Positions 43,991 through 54,390 of a DNA stretch of 64,000 nt are shown piece by piece; position 1 is the stretch's first letter; every line of letters starts with the position of its first letter. The notes under the pieces were generated by a model. It was given only the letters and a program-made list of their open reading frames with translations. It did no database searches and was not told the DNA's origin. Both the position numbers and the translations under genes were made by a program. Source of the DNA: Dactylorhiza incarnata (taxonomy: Eukaryota > Streptophyta > Magnoliopsida > Asparagales > Orchidaceae); the NCBI GenBank assembly GCA_033032865.1, contig JAWHQI010000201.1:1613501-1677500 (forward strand), given 5' to 3'.

Positions 43991-46409
43991 TTCACAACAT
44001 TTCAGAAAGCTTTGATCCTATATTTACTGATGAAATTCTAATGCTACATGGTTGTGAAATAACTTAACATGCAGGGTCCAAAAGGACTAAAATTTTAACC
44101 TGGGCCTATTATATACATGACCAACCTCCCAAAGGAGATTTGGAGTGATTTGAGCCCAAATCACCCATATTATACACCATATGCGATTTATTAACTTTCT
44201 ACCAAAACATTAGAAAAATATGCCCCAAAATTCTGATTTTTGGGCTCATAGTAGATCTAGGGTACATACACACATGGTTAAATTTTTGGCCTCATATCTA
44301 TTAATATATAAAATTTATTCACATCTTAAGGTCTGTCCTTCAATAGGACCAACCTTACTAAATCTGCCCTACAGAGAATAGTAAGAATCCAAATGGTGTG
44401 ATCTCACTTTCTGCAGATTGTAGACACAAAGGCCTACAAAAGTTGTCTCTGCCTACTTTTCATTTTAGGGCCTCTCAGGGCCTCAACATTTGTGTACAAG
44501 ATGTCAATTTTACAAGGGTAAAGACATCATTTAGTGTGACCAAAAATGAAGGTTTGTTTTGGTTCATTGAAGCATGGATCTACTCATAAGAAAGAATCTA
44601 ATTGATCTAAAAACTTCACCAGAGACTAATATACTCATAACCAACCTCCCAAAGGAGATTTTGAGTGGTTTGAGTCAAAATAACCTATGATATACATCAT
44701 ACATGATTTATTTAAATTCTACAAAAACCTTAGAAGAATGTGCCCCAAAAATTCCAATTTTTGTGTTAGGGGATGTATTATATCATCATAAAGGGGTGGC
44801 TAAATTTTCAGAGACTAACACCAAGTAAATAGAGCTAGGGCCACATAACACCCATTTGGGCTATATGCACCCCACACCTTAACCTTGACACAAACATGCA
44901 AGTGGGTTAGTCCAACATGCAGTGGTGCAAATGGCCTAAAACTTTAGTCATGGACTATATTTGGCCTAAACTACCATCCAGAGAAAATTTGGGTCGATTT
45001 GGACCATTATAACCATTGATCTTGGCTATACAAGAAAAATGAAATGTTGTACAAAATCTTATAAAAATAATTTCGAAAAATTCCTAATTTTTGGCAGAGA
45101 ATACATTAGGGCATGACTCATACATGTCCCAAATTTCAAGTCATTTAGAGTTGTTATTCCCAAATTTCAAGTCATTTTTACAGATCTAGGGGCCCATATG
45201 TTCATGTCTCACCAAAATGGGTGCTCAGAGAGCTACAATGCTCCAAATCACCTCAAATAAATTTCTAAATTTTTTTAAGACCGTAATCTACAATTTCCAT
45301 TCATGGTGTAATTTATGTAGAGGCCTCTTAGGGCTTTAAATAAATTCTACAATATACTTCTCAACATGTAACAGAATTTTAATTCCAATATTAATAATAT
45401 CTATGTTCTGCGGCTATCAGATCTGTTGTGATCCAACGGTTCTCTTTTATCTTCCCCAACAAGTTGAGGGCTGGTATTAACCCGTCTTGGGGCCACTTTG
45501 CCTCCCGATTACCACGAACTCCGACCATTGCCAGAGAATTCCTCATGTCATCACCTCCGGCCGAGTTAGGGCTAGCGAATGGCGGTGAAAGTTCGGTCGG
45601 AGGTGGCCGGAAAAGCCCTCCCGTCGCTTTCATTTTATCAGTTAGGAACAAGAAATGGCCAATGGAAAATCCACCATTTACCCATGAATTTGCAAATGGA
45701 TAGATGGGATATCGAGCACAGGGGGAGGAGATGAGGAAAACTTGCCTTATTCAGAGCTCGGGGTAGTATAACTTGCCAGAAAAATGTTGTCATGCTCCTC
45801 CTTGATTCCAAGCAAATATCCCTCCTTTGATCTTGAAATCTCCAATTGACTGAGGGGTTCTACTCCTTGGAGGTCCTGAAGGTGGTAATGAGCTCGATTG
45901 GGGCTGGGGGTGGCATAATTCAAAGCTGTCATTAAAGGCACCTCTCGGTTAGCCAATGGGATCCAAAATTCCCTTCTAGCTGGCCACCCTTGTACATGAA
46001 TTCAGTTGGAGTTCATTGTGGGAGCTGAGAGGAGATGTTGGTAAAAGGAATTGGAGCCATGCGGAGCTCTTTCCATGCAAAGCCATTAATGTTGGTCGGC
46101 CTCCTCTTTCCCATTGATTTTATCCCTCTAATCAGTTGCACCTCTCTCAAAATTGCTGGGGGATTCTGTGGGGAGGCTGAGAGCATGTCAAGGATAGTTA
46201 GATTGGGTGCCAAGTGGCACCCAATCCATGAATTCCTCTTTTTGTTCTATGTGAAATCGGGGAATTCTCCATTTTGCCCTCTTACATGTCCCCCTCTTTT
46301 AATTTCGTAGGTCAAGGGATGTAATTAGGCTATTGCGCTGCAGAATGGGCCACATATTAAGGCTTTAGTCTATAGGGCTTGGCTTAATTGATCCAAATGC
46401 CCATTTAGC

Positions 46410-47070
46410 CCAATTTTGACCTATGTTGACTTTTTGGGTTGACTTGGTCAAATGATGAGTTGGTTGGTCCAAGGTGTTAGTCTTGAGTCCCTTGACACCA
46501 CCTAATGTTGATTGGGTTATGGTGATGCCCAAATTAGGCCAATTTAGCCAAAAAGTGTGATTTTGACCAAAATTGGGGGAAAGTTGACTTTGGTGAAATT
46601 GAGCAAATTGATTACCACTTGATGGAAATTTTTGGTACATTGGGTTCCCTATAATATTATAAGACTAGGGGTGAGGTCAATTTCATGTTTTGGGGGTCAA
46701 TTGGACTTATTGGTGAAGGATTGACCTATGTTGACCTAAAGGGTACTTTGGTCAATTTGGGCTAATTGGTGACTCCATGATAGGGCTTTTGGGTCACTTG
46801 TACCCTAATTAGGGGTTTTAATACTGTGATGGGGTCAAATTGATCATATGAAGTCTAATTGACCCAATTTGAAAAGAATTGGCCTATGTTGATCTATTTT
46901 GACCTAGAGTTGATTTGGTCAGATTGGCCAAGTTTGGTGACCCAATGATGGGGCTTTTGGGTCACATGGGCCTCTCTTAGGGTTTGGGACCTATTGGTAA
47001 ACTCAATTTGATTTGTTGAGTCCAATTTGAAGTAAATTGGGCAAGGTTGACCTCTGCCCTTTTGGGGTAC
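46410..47070. repeat. ~155 bp repeat block rich in TTGACC
   Basis: Roughly four diverged copies built on TTGACCTATGTTGAC, TTTGGTCAAATTGGCC and GGGCTTTTGGGTCAC, near 46417, 46560, 46722 and 46880. TTGACC/GGTCAA is also the core of the plant W-box (bound by WRKY factors). Here the high copy number may simply reflect the repeat. Confidence 0.65.
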
Positions 47071-47132
47071 TCATAACAATTTTCTTAAGTACAAATTGAC
47101 TTAGGATCATTCCCTGATCTCTACTCACAATT

Positions 47133-47792
47133 TCAATCATAATCCCACCCAAGGGGTCTAGAAGGAATGGGGATGCAACATAAGCCAACAATGATATGGA
47201 ATTCTTGTGTTAATCCTCCAGATGTCCTCACCCTCATCACTGAAGTTGTATACATATTGTTGATTATGTCAATGTATGATACATTTACACCTTTATTTTC
47301 TAAGACTCTCCATAAGATCTCTCGTGGAACCCTATCATACTCAAGATCAATAAACATCATATGCAAATCTTATTTTCTTTCTCGATAGTTGTCAATGAGT
47401 CTCCTAAAGAGATGTATAGCTTCCATTGTCAACCGCCCTGACATTAATCCAAATTGATTCTCTGACATGCCAGTCTCCCGTCTTACTCTTCTTTCAATTA
47501 CTCGTTCCCATAATTTCAAGGCTGGACTCAATAATTTAATTCCTTTGTAATTAACATAATTTTATATATCTCATTTGTTCTTATATAAAGGTACCATATA
47601 CTTTCTCTTCATTGGTCAGGCATCCTCTTTGACTTCAGTATCTTATTGAAGAAACATCTAAGACACAAAATTCCTTCTTTCCCTAGACATTTTCATACTT
47701 TGATGGGTATATCGTCTGGCCCAACCGCTTTTCCACTTTTCATCTTCTATAGAGCATCATTTACCTCTGATACTTGAATTTTATGATAAAAT
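47133..47792 (-). pseudogene. L1-like non-LTR reverse transcriptase fragment
   Basis: Read on the minus strand from 47792: KIQVSEVNDAL, MKSGKAVGPDDIPIKV, then decayed sequence, ending with FIDLEYDRVPREILWRVLENKGV and FHIIVGL. These are the fingers/palm motifs of L1-type plant LINE reverse transcriptases (usual block GKAxGPDxIPxEVWK; FIDLEKAYDRVPR). Several stops and frameshifts are present. The catalytic FADD block is not included because the fragment ends before it. It is bounded on the right exactly where the E LTR begins (47793). Confidence 0.85.
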
Positions 47793-48512
47793 TGTTGAAA
47801 CCAAGACTTGGCTTCTTTGTGGGCTCGGGCCATCAAGGATGAGGGGTAGCTAGCACTTACTGATTCCTCAGAAAGAACCGACAGGAGACTCAGAACTAAA
47901 CACAGACCCTTGGTCATAGCGAGGAGGTCCCACCACAGACCCGGAAGATCTTTGAGCGCTTCTCCTCCCAAGCCAAAGCTGAGTCTGGCACCTTAAAGAA
48001 CCTCAGAGCCAAGCCAAGATAACCTAGGGAGGAAGAAGCTCAGAAAACTGAGATTGGAATGCCCTCCCAAGGTGCCCTTCAGGGTCTATTTATAGTGTTT
48101 CAAGTCTGGTCTGCTAATAGCAGGATTCCGCCTTACTCTTTTGCTATACGCAGCCCAAAATGGTCTGCCAATAGCCAAACTCTGCTCTTTGGAGGGGCTA
48201 ACTGCAGACCACCGGGGGTTTTTAGGTAAAAATGATCATGAACCCATCCTGGGCGAGCCACACACGAGAATCTCTCTCGCGAACCGAGAGGTTCGGCTCG
48301 CTCTCTTCCTTGCGAGCAACCGACAAGGGCCTAGCCTGATCGCCTTCATGCGAGCGAACGACGAGAGACCGACTCGCCTGGTACCTTGACTCGCTATTCT
48401 GCTTACTCCTTTGGCCTGATGGTTCCTTCACCACTGCTCACGCACTGGCGGACACCAGGGTTGTACACAATCCACGCTCTTCGTGAGGCTATTTTAGCCT
48501 CACGAAGAAACA
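47793..48512 (-). repeat. LTR of element E
   Basis: The left boundary is at the end of the L1-like coding match. The proposed inner end is GAAGAAACA (48504-48512), giving TGTT...AACA termini and a minus-strand GGGTTGGA tract, as in Tat1. A minus-strand TATAAATA lies at 48087-48094. The CTCGC/GCGAG words are at 48240-48420. The inner end falls inside a large inverted repeat, so it is tentative. Confidence 0.5.
48240..48420. promoter_or_regulatory. CTCGC/GCGAG word cluster between divergent TATA boxes of E
   Basis: GGGCGAGCC, TCTCGCGAACCGAGAG, GGCTCGCTC, TTGCGAGCAACC, ATGCGAGCGAACGACGAG and GACTCGCC over 180 bases. It is flanked by the minus-strand TATA box (48087) and the plus-strand one (48584), as in Tat1. 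Confidence 0.55.
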
Positions 48513-48533
48513 TCCAACCCCTGGTGTTCGCCG
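48447..48533. repeat. Nested inverted repeat near the E LTR boundary
   Basis: Inner arms 48479-48491 and 48495-48507 are a perfect 13-base inverted repeat (CTTCGTGAGGCTA / TAGCCTCACGAAG) with a TTT loop. Outer arms GGCGGACACCAGGGTTG and CAACCCCTGGTGTTCGCC pair with one bulge and one mismatch. Together they can form a long cruciform or RNA hairpin about 50 bases upstream of the plus-strand TATA box. Confidence 0.85.
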
Positions 48534-48583
48534 GTCCCTTGGTGACGTGATGAGAATCTTTAGGTGGGACCCATGCCCACTGC

Positions 48584-48591
48584 TATAAATA
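48584..48591 (+). promoter_or_regulatory. Predicted TATA box of E gene 1
   Basis: TATAAATA in TGCTATAAATACACTTTC, 77 bases before the ATG at 48668, with a C/T-rich leader between them. Confidence 0.65.
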
Positions 48592-48667
48592 CACTTTCTT
48601 CGGGCCGGTGCAGGAACTTTTTCTTCCCTCCTTACTCCTTTCCCAGCTCTCCACTGTTCCCTGCAAG

Positions 48668-49849
48668 ATGTCCAAGAAGGAGGAGATAATTGCTCACCTC
48701 AAGGCCCCGCAGACGGTCTAGAAGGCTAAAGATGCCGAGGTCGCCCCCTGAATATCTCCCCAACCTGACCCGCCTCCGCCTCAGGTTAAGAAGGCTAAGA
48801 CGATTCGACGGCCATCTGGGGAGGATGAGTCATCTCCGCTATCTCCCTCTCCCAGCCACGAGCTCGCCTCGCAGGTTCTGCTTAAAAAGGTTTTGATATT
48901 CCCAATAGTATTTGCTTAACTCTATTTCCTTGCTCGCAGGACCCTCCCGCACAGAAGGACTTCACCAGGCCATCCCCCACGGGATCTCGCCCCCCGTCCC
49001 CTGGGAGGATTGATCGCCCCTGATGTGAGGACCACTGACCTGTGAGACTCACCCTCGCATCCTGATAAGCCACTAATCTTGTCCTCTCTCGCTTTTTATT
49101 GATTGCTAACCCGCCTCACTTCTTCCTGCAGGGTCTCCTCTCGCGAACTCAGAAAGGTGAGTCCCCACTCTGATGGGCTCTCCACTTTGGGCCAACGGAG
49201 CTAGGGTGGATCGCTACTAGCCGAACCCCGGGCTGATGACGGGACTATGCACCGCCCTGGCTTGGCAAAGTCCATCACCCCATCCTTTACTAAGGCCTTC
49301 AAGGGCCAGCCGAGCTCTTCTCTCCCGCGACCCCGTACTATTCTCGTTTCGCCTTGTTAGATAATTTATGCCGCTTATCTCTCTCGCTGCCTCTTATATT
49401 GACTTTCCTTCATTCGCAGGTGTTCCTCCAACCCCGACTACCAAGTTAGAGAATGGTGAGGTGGAGTGTCTCCCCCGCCCTTGCTGAGCCAGGTCGCGGA
49501 TTTCCTGGTGGACCCCAATGACCCGAAACAGATGAAGAGGCGATTTGCCTAGATATTCCAGATGCACACCTTGATGTTGCGAGAGCTATACGATCAGGAC
49601 CAAATGAATTGGGCCTCTTACGAGGAGAGATTTATCGCCATGGAGGATGCGAATGCCCGCGTCCTCGTTAAGGTACAGCAGGTTGCTCGCGGCGAGGTCA
49701 CCTTACCTGGGGTGCACCTAGCGTGAATTGAGGACTACATGCGGCTGATGGAGCGCGAGGTCCAGTCGGTCTGCGAGTACCACTATCCGAGGATTCCACC
49801 GCGCTCCGGTGTGCGAGGGTGCGGCCACTGGAAATGGCATAATTACTGA
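48668..49849 (+). pseudogene. E antisense-type accessory gene 1
   Basis: Starts MSKKEEIIAHLKAPQ at 48668. In-frame stops follow at codons 18 and 28 (TAG, TGA), then a Pro/Lys-rich part (PPPPQVKKAKTIRR, SPLSPSPSHEL). An intron at 48875-48939 (GTTCTG...TCGCAG, 65 bases) is in phase zero and the next exon stays open to 49020. Further TGCAG and CGCAG acceptors near 49131 and 49420 suggest more introns. A late block (49490-49849) reads FLVDPNDPKQMKRRF, ELYDQDQMNWASYEERF and MEREVQSVCEYHY, probably helical. It is equivalent in position to Tat1 gene 1, but protein similarity is weak by eye. The family is unknown. Confidence 0.5.
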
Positions 49850-50243
49850 ACAGTTATATTTTATCGTTATTTGTTTCTTTCTCTCGCTATTATTTCCCTC
49901 CGCCTCTAGGGGATCTGAACAATTAGGAACATTGTAATATGGATATTCCCGCTCGCTCGCGGGCTTTCTTTCTCGCTTCGTATGATTTTTATCGCTATGC
50001 TAATAGTGCTCACGCCTTGCTTGTGTTTTGCTCGAATATGTCTGCCGCGCAAGACATCGCCTCGCACTCGCGGCCTTTACATTTCCTTTCTGTAGTTTTG
50101 GCTCGCCGGTGGCGAACCAGCGGACTATGCCAGGAGGCCAACCCGCTTGGATCTGATAAGACCCCAGGATGCTGAAAAATCACCGCGTGCTTCCGCTATC
50201 CGCACTCCCCGGCGCTTCGTATCCTTCCCGCCATTTGAATTTC

Positions 50244-50252
50244 TATAAATAA
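50244..50252 (+). promoter_or_regulatory. Predicted TATA box of E gene 2
   Basis: TATAAATAA about 130 bases upstream of the start codons at 50375/50379. The 380 bases upstream are dense in GCTCGC, CTCGC and GCGAG words (for example 49950-49975 and 50058-50075). Confidence 0.6.
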
Positions 50253-50378
50253 CCATCATCTTTTACTTTCTAACTACCGCATTAACTGTTCTTCAACTCT
50301 TTTTTTTTCTTCCAGGCCCTCTCGCTAACTCCAGCTCGCGCTCGCTCTCTTTCTAGTTCGCAACAACTATCACCATGG

Positions 50379-52069
50379 ATGTCGAGGGTTTCCAAAGGGC
50401 GAGCCAGGTGCGCCGGAGCTTTTCGCATACACACATTCTTCGGCGCCTCGCTCACCTACGACGAGTTCCTCACTGTCGTGGATAAGTACATCCCTTCGGG
50501 GAATACTGCTCGCCGCCCGCCGAGCACTGCCACCCTCAACGATCCGTCCACCGACGAGCTCACCATCCCCATTGCTCATTTTGAGAATGGGTTGCGACTC
50601 CCTCTCTGGATAGAAGTTCACCAGGTAATTTTTTCGATTCTCGCCATTCTTACTCACCTCGCAAGGAGCATGCTACACATACCTTGATATTTCAGGTACT
50701 AAAGTACTACGCCGTCCTATTGAGCAAGCTGACGCCGAACGCGATCGTCGTGGTGGTCGCGTTCGCCTGCTACCTGCGGGAGGAGAAGATCGAGTTCAAC
50801 ATGCTCGTCTTCCGCAAATTCTTCTCCTTCTGCGCGTACAAGGATGGGATGACCCACTTAGCGAGCCAGCATGTCACCGTCTGCGAGACGGTGAACAAAG
50901 CCCATTACTGGCACCAAAAATTGATCCTGGTGAAAGGACCGTTCGGCAACATCCCCTTTTCCCCCTTCCAACGGGATGATGCAACCTACCGCCCTCCCGC
51001 CTCGCTCGGCGGTGATGACGCGAGGCTCTACCAATACCTGGACTGTAAAAACTTCAAGGTTGCCCACCTCCGGCAGAGGGTGGACTCGCTGCTGCTGGTC
51101 CCGCAAGGGGAAGGTTTGGCTCGCACTCGCAAACTCTTATATATATTTTTCTCATTCTATCCGCTAACTCTTTAGTTGCCTTTGCAGGGGAGCGGGATCT
51201 TCCCATACCCCCCTGGTATGCAAGGAGCACTTCCCTCTCTTCCAGCACTCTCGCCATCGCAGCCGCCGATGCTTTCTGAGAACCCCCCAGCTCGACTTCA
51301 GGCAAGAAGCAGCCGCCGTCCGCGAGCCAGCTCGTCGCGAAGCCCCCGCTAAGAAGAGGATCTAGGACACCCCCTACAAAACAAAGGGGAAAGAGGACGT
51401 GGACCTGAGCGAGTCGGAGACTCTGCTCACACCCTCCGCGATCCAAAAAGCTGCCCAGGAGGGTCCCAAGCCGAAGGATGCTCCTGGCGGGCCCAAGCCT
51501 ATCAGCCAGAAAAACTTTGGCCTGGGCGCCAAACTTCCTGAAGCCCTCAGCGAAACGGTGCTCGCATGTGATCCTTACCTCAACAGAATCTCTTGCTCAT
51601 CACTCCTCCCCTCCTGGGTTGAGAGCGATAAGGTGGGATGCGAGGTGTTCTCCCTCGGCTTCGGGCTTTATGGTCGTGAGGACGCCGCCAATTTCAGTGC
51701 CCTGTGGTCTAGTCTGCTCGGCAACGAGTCCATGCAAGCCCATTTCCGTTCCTTGGAGCTATCTCACCTGATTGCTCGGTGGTACCTCACTGCAGAAAGG
51801 GATTCTAAAGAGCTCTAGCGTGAGCTCAAGGTGGCTACCGACAAGGTCGCAAGCCCCAAAGGGAGAGAGGCCATCTCGGAAGGTCTCCTCGCCAGCCTTC
51901 AGGGTGGAATGGTAAGTCCTCCACACAACTTCCATCTCGCTCGCTATAGATATTTTGCCGAGACCGCAAGCCAGCTGCTCTCGCGGAATGCTGACCTGAA
52001 AGCATAGGTCGCGTTCCTCAAAGCTCACGTTTGTGAGCTGACCAGGGCTACGCTCCCTCCAACCCCTTA
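50379..52069 (+). pseudogene. E accessory gene 2 (putative gypsy-type transposon domain)
   Basis: Exon 1 (50379-50624) has FGASLTYDEFLTVVDKYI and PIAHFENGLRLPLWIEV. An intron at 50625-50695 (GTAATT...TTTCAG, 71 bases, phase zero) joins cleanly to exon 2 (VLKYYAVLLSKLTPNAIVV, REEKIEFNMLVFRKFFSF). This pattern matches the plant 'putative gypsy type transposon' domain (PF04195). A second intron lies near 51114-51187. Exon 3 is basic, then reads LSESETLLTPSAIQKAA and a helical region, with TAG at 51363 and again near 51816, so the gene is dead. An alternative upstream ATG at 50375 is in another frame. It is a homologue of Tat1 gene 2, which lacks the first intron. Confidence 0.65.
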
Positions 52070-52079
52070 GTGAGCTGGG

Positions 52080-53114
52080 ACTCGTAAGATATCTCGAGGC
52101 AAACAGGAGAGTTTTAGGCGCGAGTTTACTCTGCTCCATATTTAAAGACCCCAGGAGTGTTTACTATGCTCCATATTTAAAGACCGGCTCTGCGATTCTA
52201 GGGCATTCAGAGAGTTTTAGGCGCGAGTTCTTCCGCAAGCTTTCGCCATTTTTCCTCTCCAAGCTCCATCTATCCATATCCTTCCTCGTTAAAGCTTCTT
52301 CCATCGATCCTAAGCTCCATAAGGGTTCCAGAAGCATTCCCCACCATCTACAGCCAGTATTTCAAGGTGTGGCATCTCCATTGGGTTGTGGAAGAGACCC
52401 AGCTCTGAGAAGAAGACAGATGATGTTTGGAGGTCGAGACAGCCTCTGAACCCCGGAAGCAACCAAGGACTGAGCTCGGAGGAGGCATGAAGACCCCCCC
52501 CATTCAGGCCAAGATCAACGGCGAGGCTTCTCATCTCGTAGTTTCCTCTACCCTCTCTCTTTTTGGAAATGTATTCTTAACTGTTGTAATGAAGTAGATT
52601 AATCTCTATTTGTCTATGAATGGAAGCTTACTCTTGTTTTATTCTTCACTTGGTACTTTGCTGTGATGCGCTCCGCCCCCACTCCACTTCCATACACACG
52701 TTCTAGCTAGCTCACTCTAGCAAAAGCTAGAGGTGAGATTGAAGAGGTGCCTTCGACCCTGAAACACCATTAACACTCACTTCCCCCATTTGCTCATCGT
52801 CCATCTGCTAAACGAAGCACGACATCGCGGCCTACAATAACCTCAGCCACCAAGCGAAGCGGTGATTGCTTCCCGCATAGTTAATATAGTTTTACTTTTT
52901 CTGGTCTCTACAAAACCAACCAAACCCCCTTTTGTTAACTTAGTAATCCTCATAATTAATTTCCTAATAAGCAAATTATACTACCCAACATGCGGTCCTT
53001 TGAGAACGATATTCAGGGAATTTCTCCATACTTTTATTACTTGACAACGACCGGTGCACTGCCGTCGTACCGCATTTCACGCTCGCTAATTAGCGGTGTT
53101 GAAAGAGTGCGTCA
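52080..53114 (+). mobile_element. 5' LTR of Athila 2, missing most of U3
   Basis: The end GCGTCA and the part around GAAGCGGTGATTGC match the Athila 1 LTR, and the primer site follows at 53121. The TGATG start and the word cluster of the Athila 1 LTR have no counterpart, so U3 is lost and E lies there instead. Directly at the break, AGAGTTTTAGGCGCGAGTT occurs twice (52108 and 52211) and TGCTCCATATTTAAAGACC twice (52132 and 52167), so a TATA-like box is duplicated. Confidence 0.7.
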
Positions 53115-53120
53115 AGTTTT

Positions 53121-53138
53121 TGGCGACGATGCCGGGGA
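53121..53138 (+). other. Primer binding site of Athila 2
   Basis: TGGCGACGATGCCGGGGA six bases after the LTR end. It matches the Athila primer site (usual TGGCGCCGTTGCCGGGGA), probably Asp-tRNA, with two differences. Confidence 0.85.
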
Positions 53139-53259
53139 CCACAAGCGTGTATGATTCATCTTTCTCAGGAATTAGTTTAATACTTTTGTTTGTGTTCTCT
53201 TTTCTTGTTATCCTTTGTGCGATTGTTAGGATAGCCTTCTTTCTATCTATTTACTTAAC

Positions 53260-54390
53260 ATGGCCAACAACTGTTTTGAAATATCTATGGAGCTAATCAC
53301 TTTTGTGTCTCAGGCTAACTTATTTTCGGGGACCCCTAGTGAGGATGCATTGTCCCATTTGCAGAACTTTCTTGAAGTTTGCAGCACTTTTCAGCACGCT
53401 GAAGATGATTCAGAGAAAGTCAGGATTCAGTTGTTCGCATTCTCTTTGGCAGGAAAAGCTCGGGTGTGGTATCAGGAGAATCAATTAAACAAAATCCAAT
53501 CTTGGAACAAAGTGGAAGAGGAATTCCTCGGCAAATTCTATTCACGCTGTTACCTTCTAGAAATGCACAATAGATTATTATTGTTTACGCAGGACGAGGA
53601 CGAAACGTTGGTTGACGCATGGGACAGATTCATTTCCCTTCAGAAGTTTTGTTTCGTGCATAGCCTCACAGATCTAGCACGCCTTTAGATATTCTATTTT
53701 GGGGTATCGGCTGGGTATAGACCCTACTTCGACGTGGTCGCAGTTGGATCGTTGTTCAGCAGGTCAAGCTCCGACGCGTGGCAAATTGTTGAAAAGGTTT
53801 CGCAAACCAGTGGGATGTGGTGTACCCCCCGCGAGATGTAATGAGGCCATGAACATCACCTCCACTGCACCGTCGCCGGACAACAGCATCCCACCTGAGC
53901 TCTTTGTGGATAAGTTTCGTGTTTTCACTGAATGCATCCTGGGATGCATGGAGGCCCAGAACTGCGCTCTGTAGAGGTTCCAGTCCATGGTTGTGAACAT
54001 TATATCAATGGTCTCGACAATTATGGTCCACCCAAATGAGACATTGAATGCCATGCAGCTTAGGAGCGACAAGTCAACCGCGGAACCCATCAGAAGGAAT
54101 GAATCTCAGGAAGGACTACGAAACCCATCAAGTGAAGATAAGCCAAAGGCTGATTCTGACACCCCTCAACTGCTTCGTAGCCCAGTTCCTGCCCAACCAT
54201 CTATTACTCCCCCATTCCTGCACAGACTGAAGAATACGAGGAAGGAAAAACTATTCCAGAAATTTCAAGAACTTATGAAAGGGGTGCAGGTTAATATTCC
54301 TCTCTTGGACGTCCTCATTCAGATTCCGAGATATTCAAAGTATCTAAAGGACTTGCATGTTCAGAACAACCGCCTTGAGACTTCAAAGTC
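53260..54390 (+). pseudogene. gag: Athila 2 gag
   Basis: From MANNCFEISMEL at 53260 it reads a typical Gypsy gag core: LFSGTPSEDALSHLQNFLEV, QLFAFSLAGKARVWY, WNKVEEEFLGKFY. A stop at 53686-53688 and frame loss follow. The C-terminal part resumes at about 53987 (NAMQLRSDKST, RKEKLFQKFQELMKGVQVNI) and leads into protease. Gag forms the particle. No zinc knuckle is seen, which is usual for Athila. Confidence 0.82.

Larger units (their letters stand above)
42781..47130 (-). mobile_element. T-family LTR copy in minus orientation (T3)
   Basis: The minus strand matches the start half of T1: GAGGAATT...GGGTGCCA-TGGCACCC (46190-46245 versus 25000-25045), GTTGGATC...GCAGAACAT (45405-45445 versus 25650-25690), and cytosine-rich leader text. 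It lacks the T1 3' half. Where T1 has its 191 bp array, T3 has a different ~154 bp array (42790-43990), and it has a further repeat block at 46410-47070. No coding sequence is supported. Three diverged copies of a segment beginning CCAACCTCCCAAAGGAGATTT occur near 44120, 44640 and 44965. Confidence 0.55.
47793..52075 (-). mobile_element. Second Tat-like element with plus-strand accessory genes (E), partial
   Basis: Same plan as Tat1: a minus-oriented LTR (TGTTGAAACC start, minus TATA at 48087), then two plus-strand genes each with its own TATA box. Gene 2 is homologous to Tat1 gene 2. No gag or pol is visible, because the right side meets the Athila 2 LTR near 52080. The orientation of the missing pol is inferred from Tat1. 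The word theme is CTCGC/GCGAG instead of GACCGC. Confidence 0.6.

Noticed and set aside
46410..47070. TTGACC-rich stretch as a WRKY-responsive promoter
   Set aside because: The words are part of a diverged tandem repeat and no gene follows in a sensible position. Kept only as a repeat.
52310..52534. Minus-strand ORF in the Athila 2 LTR
   Set aside because: There is no domain, it lies in the R/U5 part of the LTR, and the Athila 1 LTR has no matching frame.
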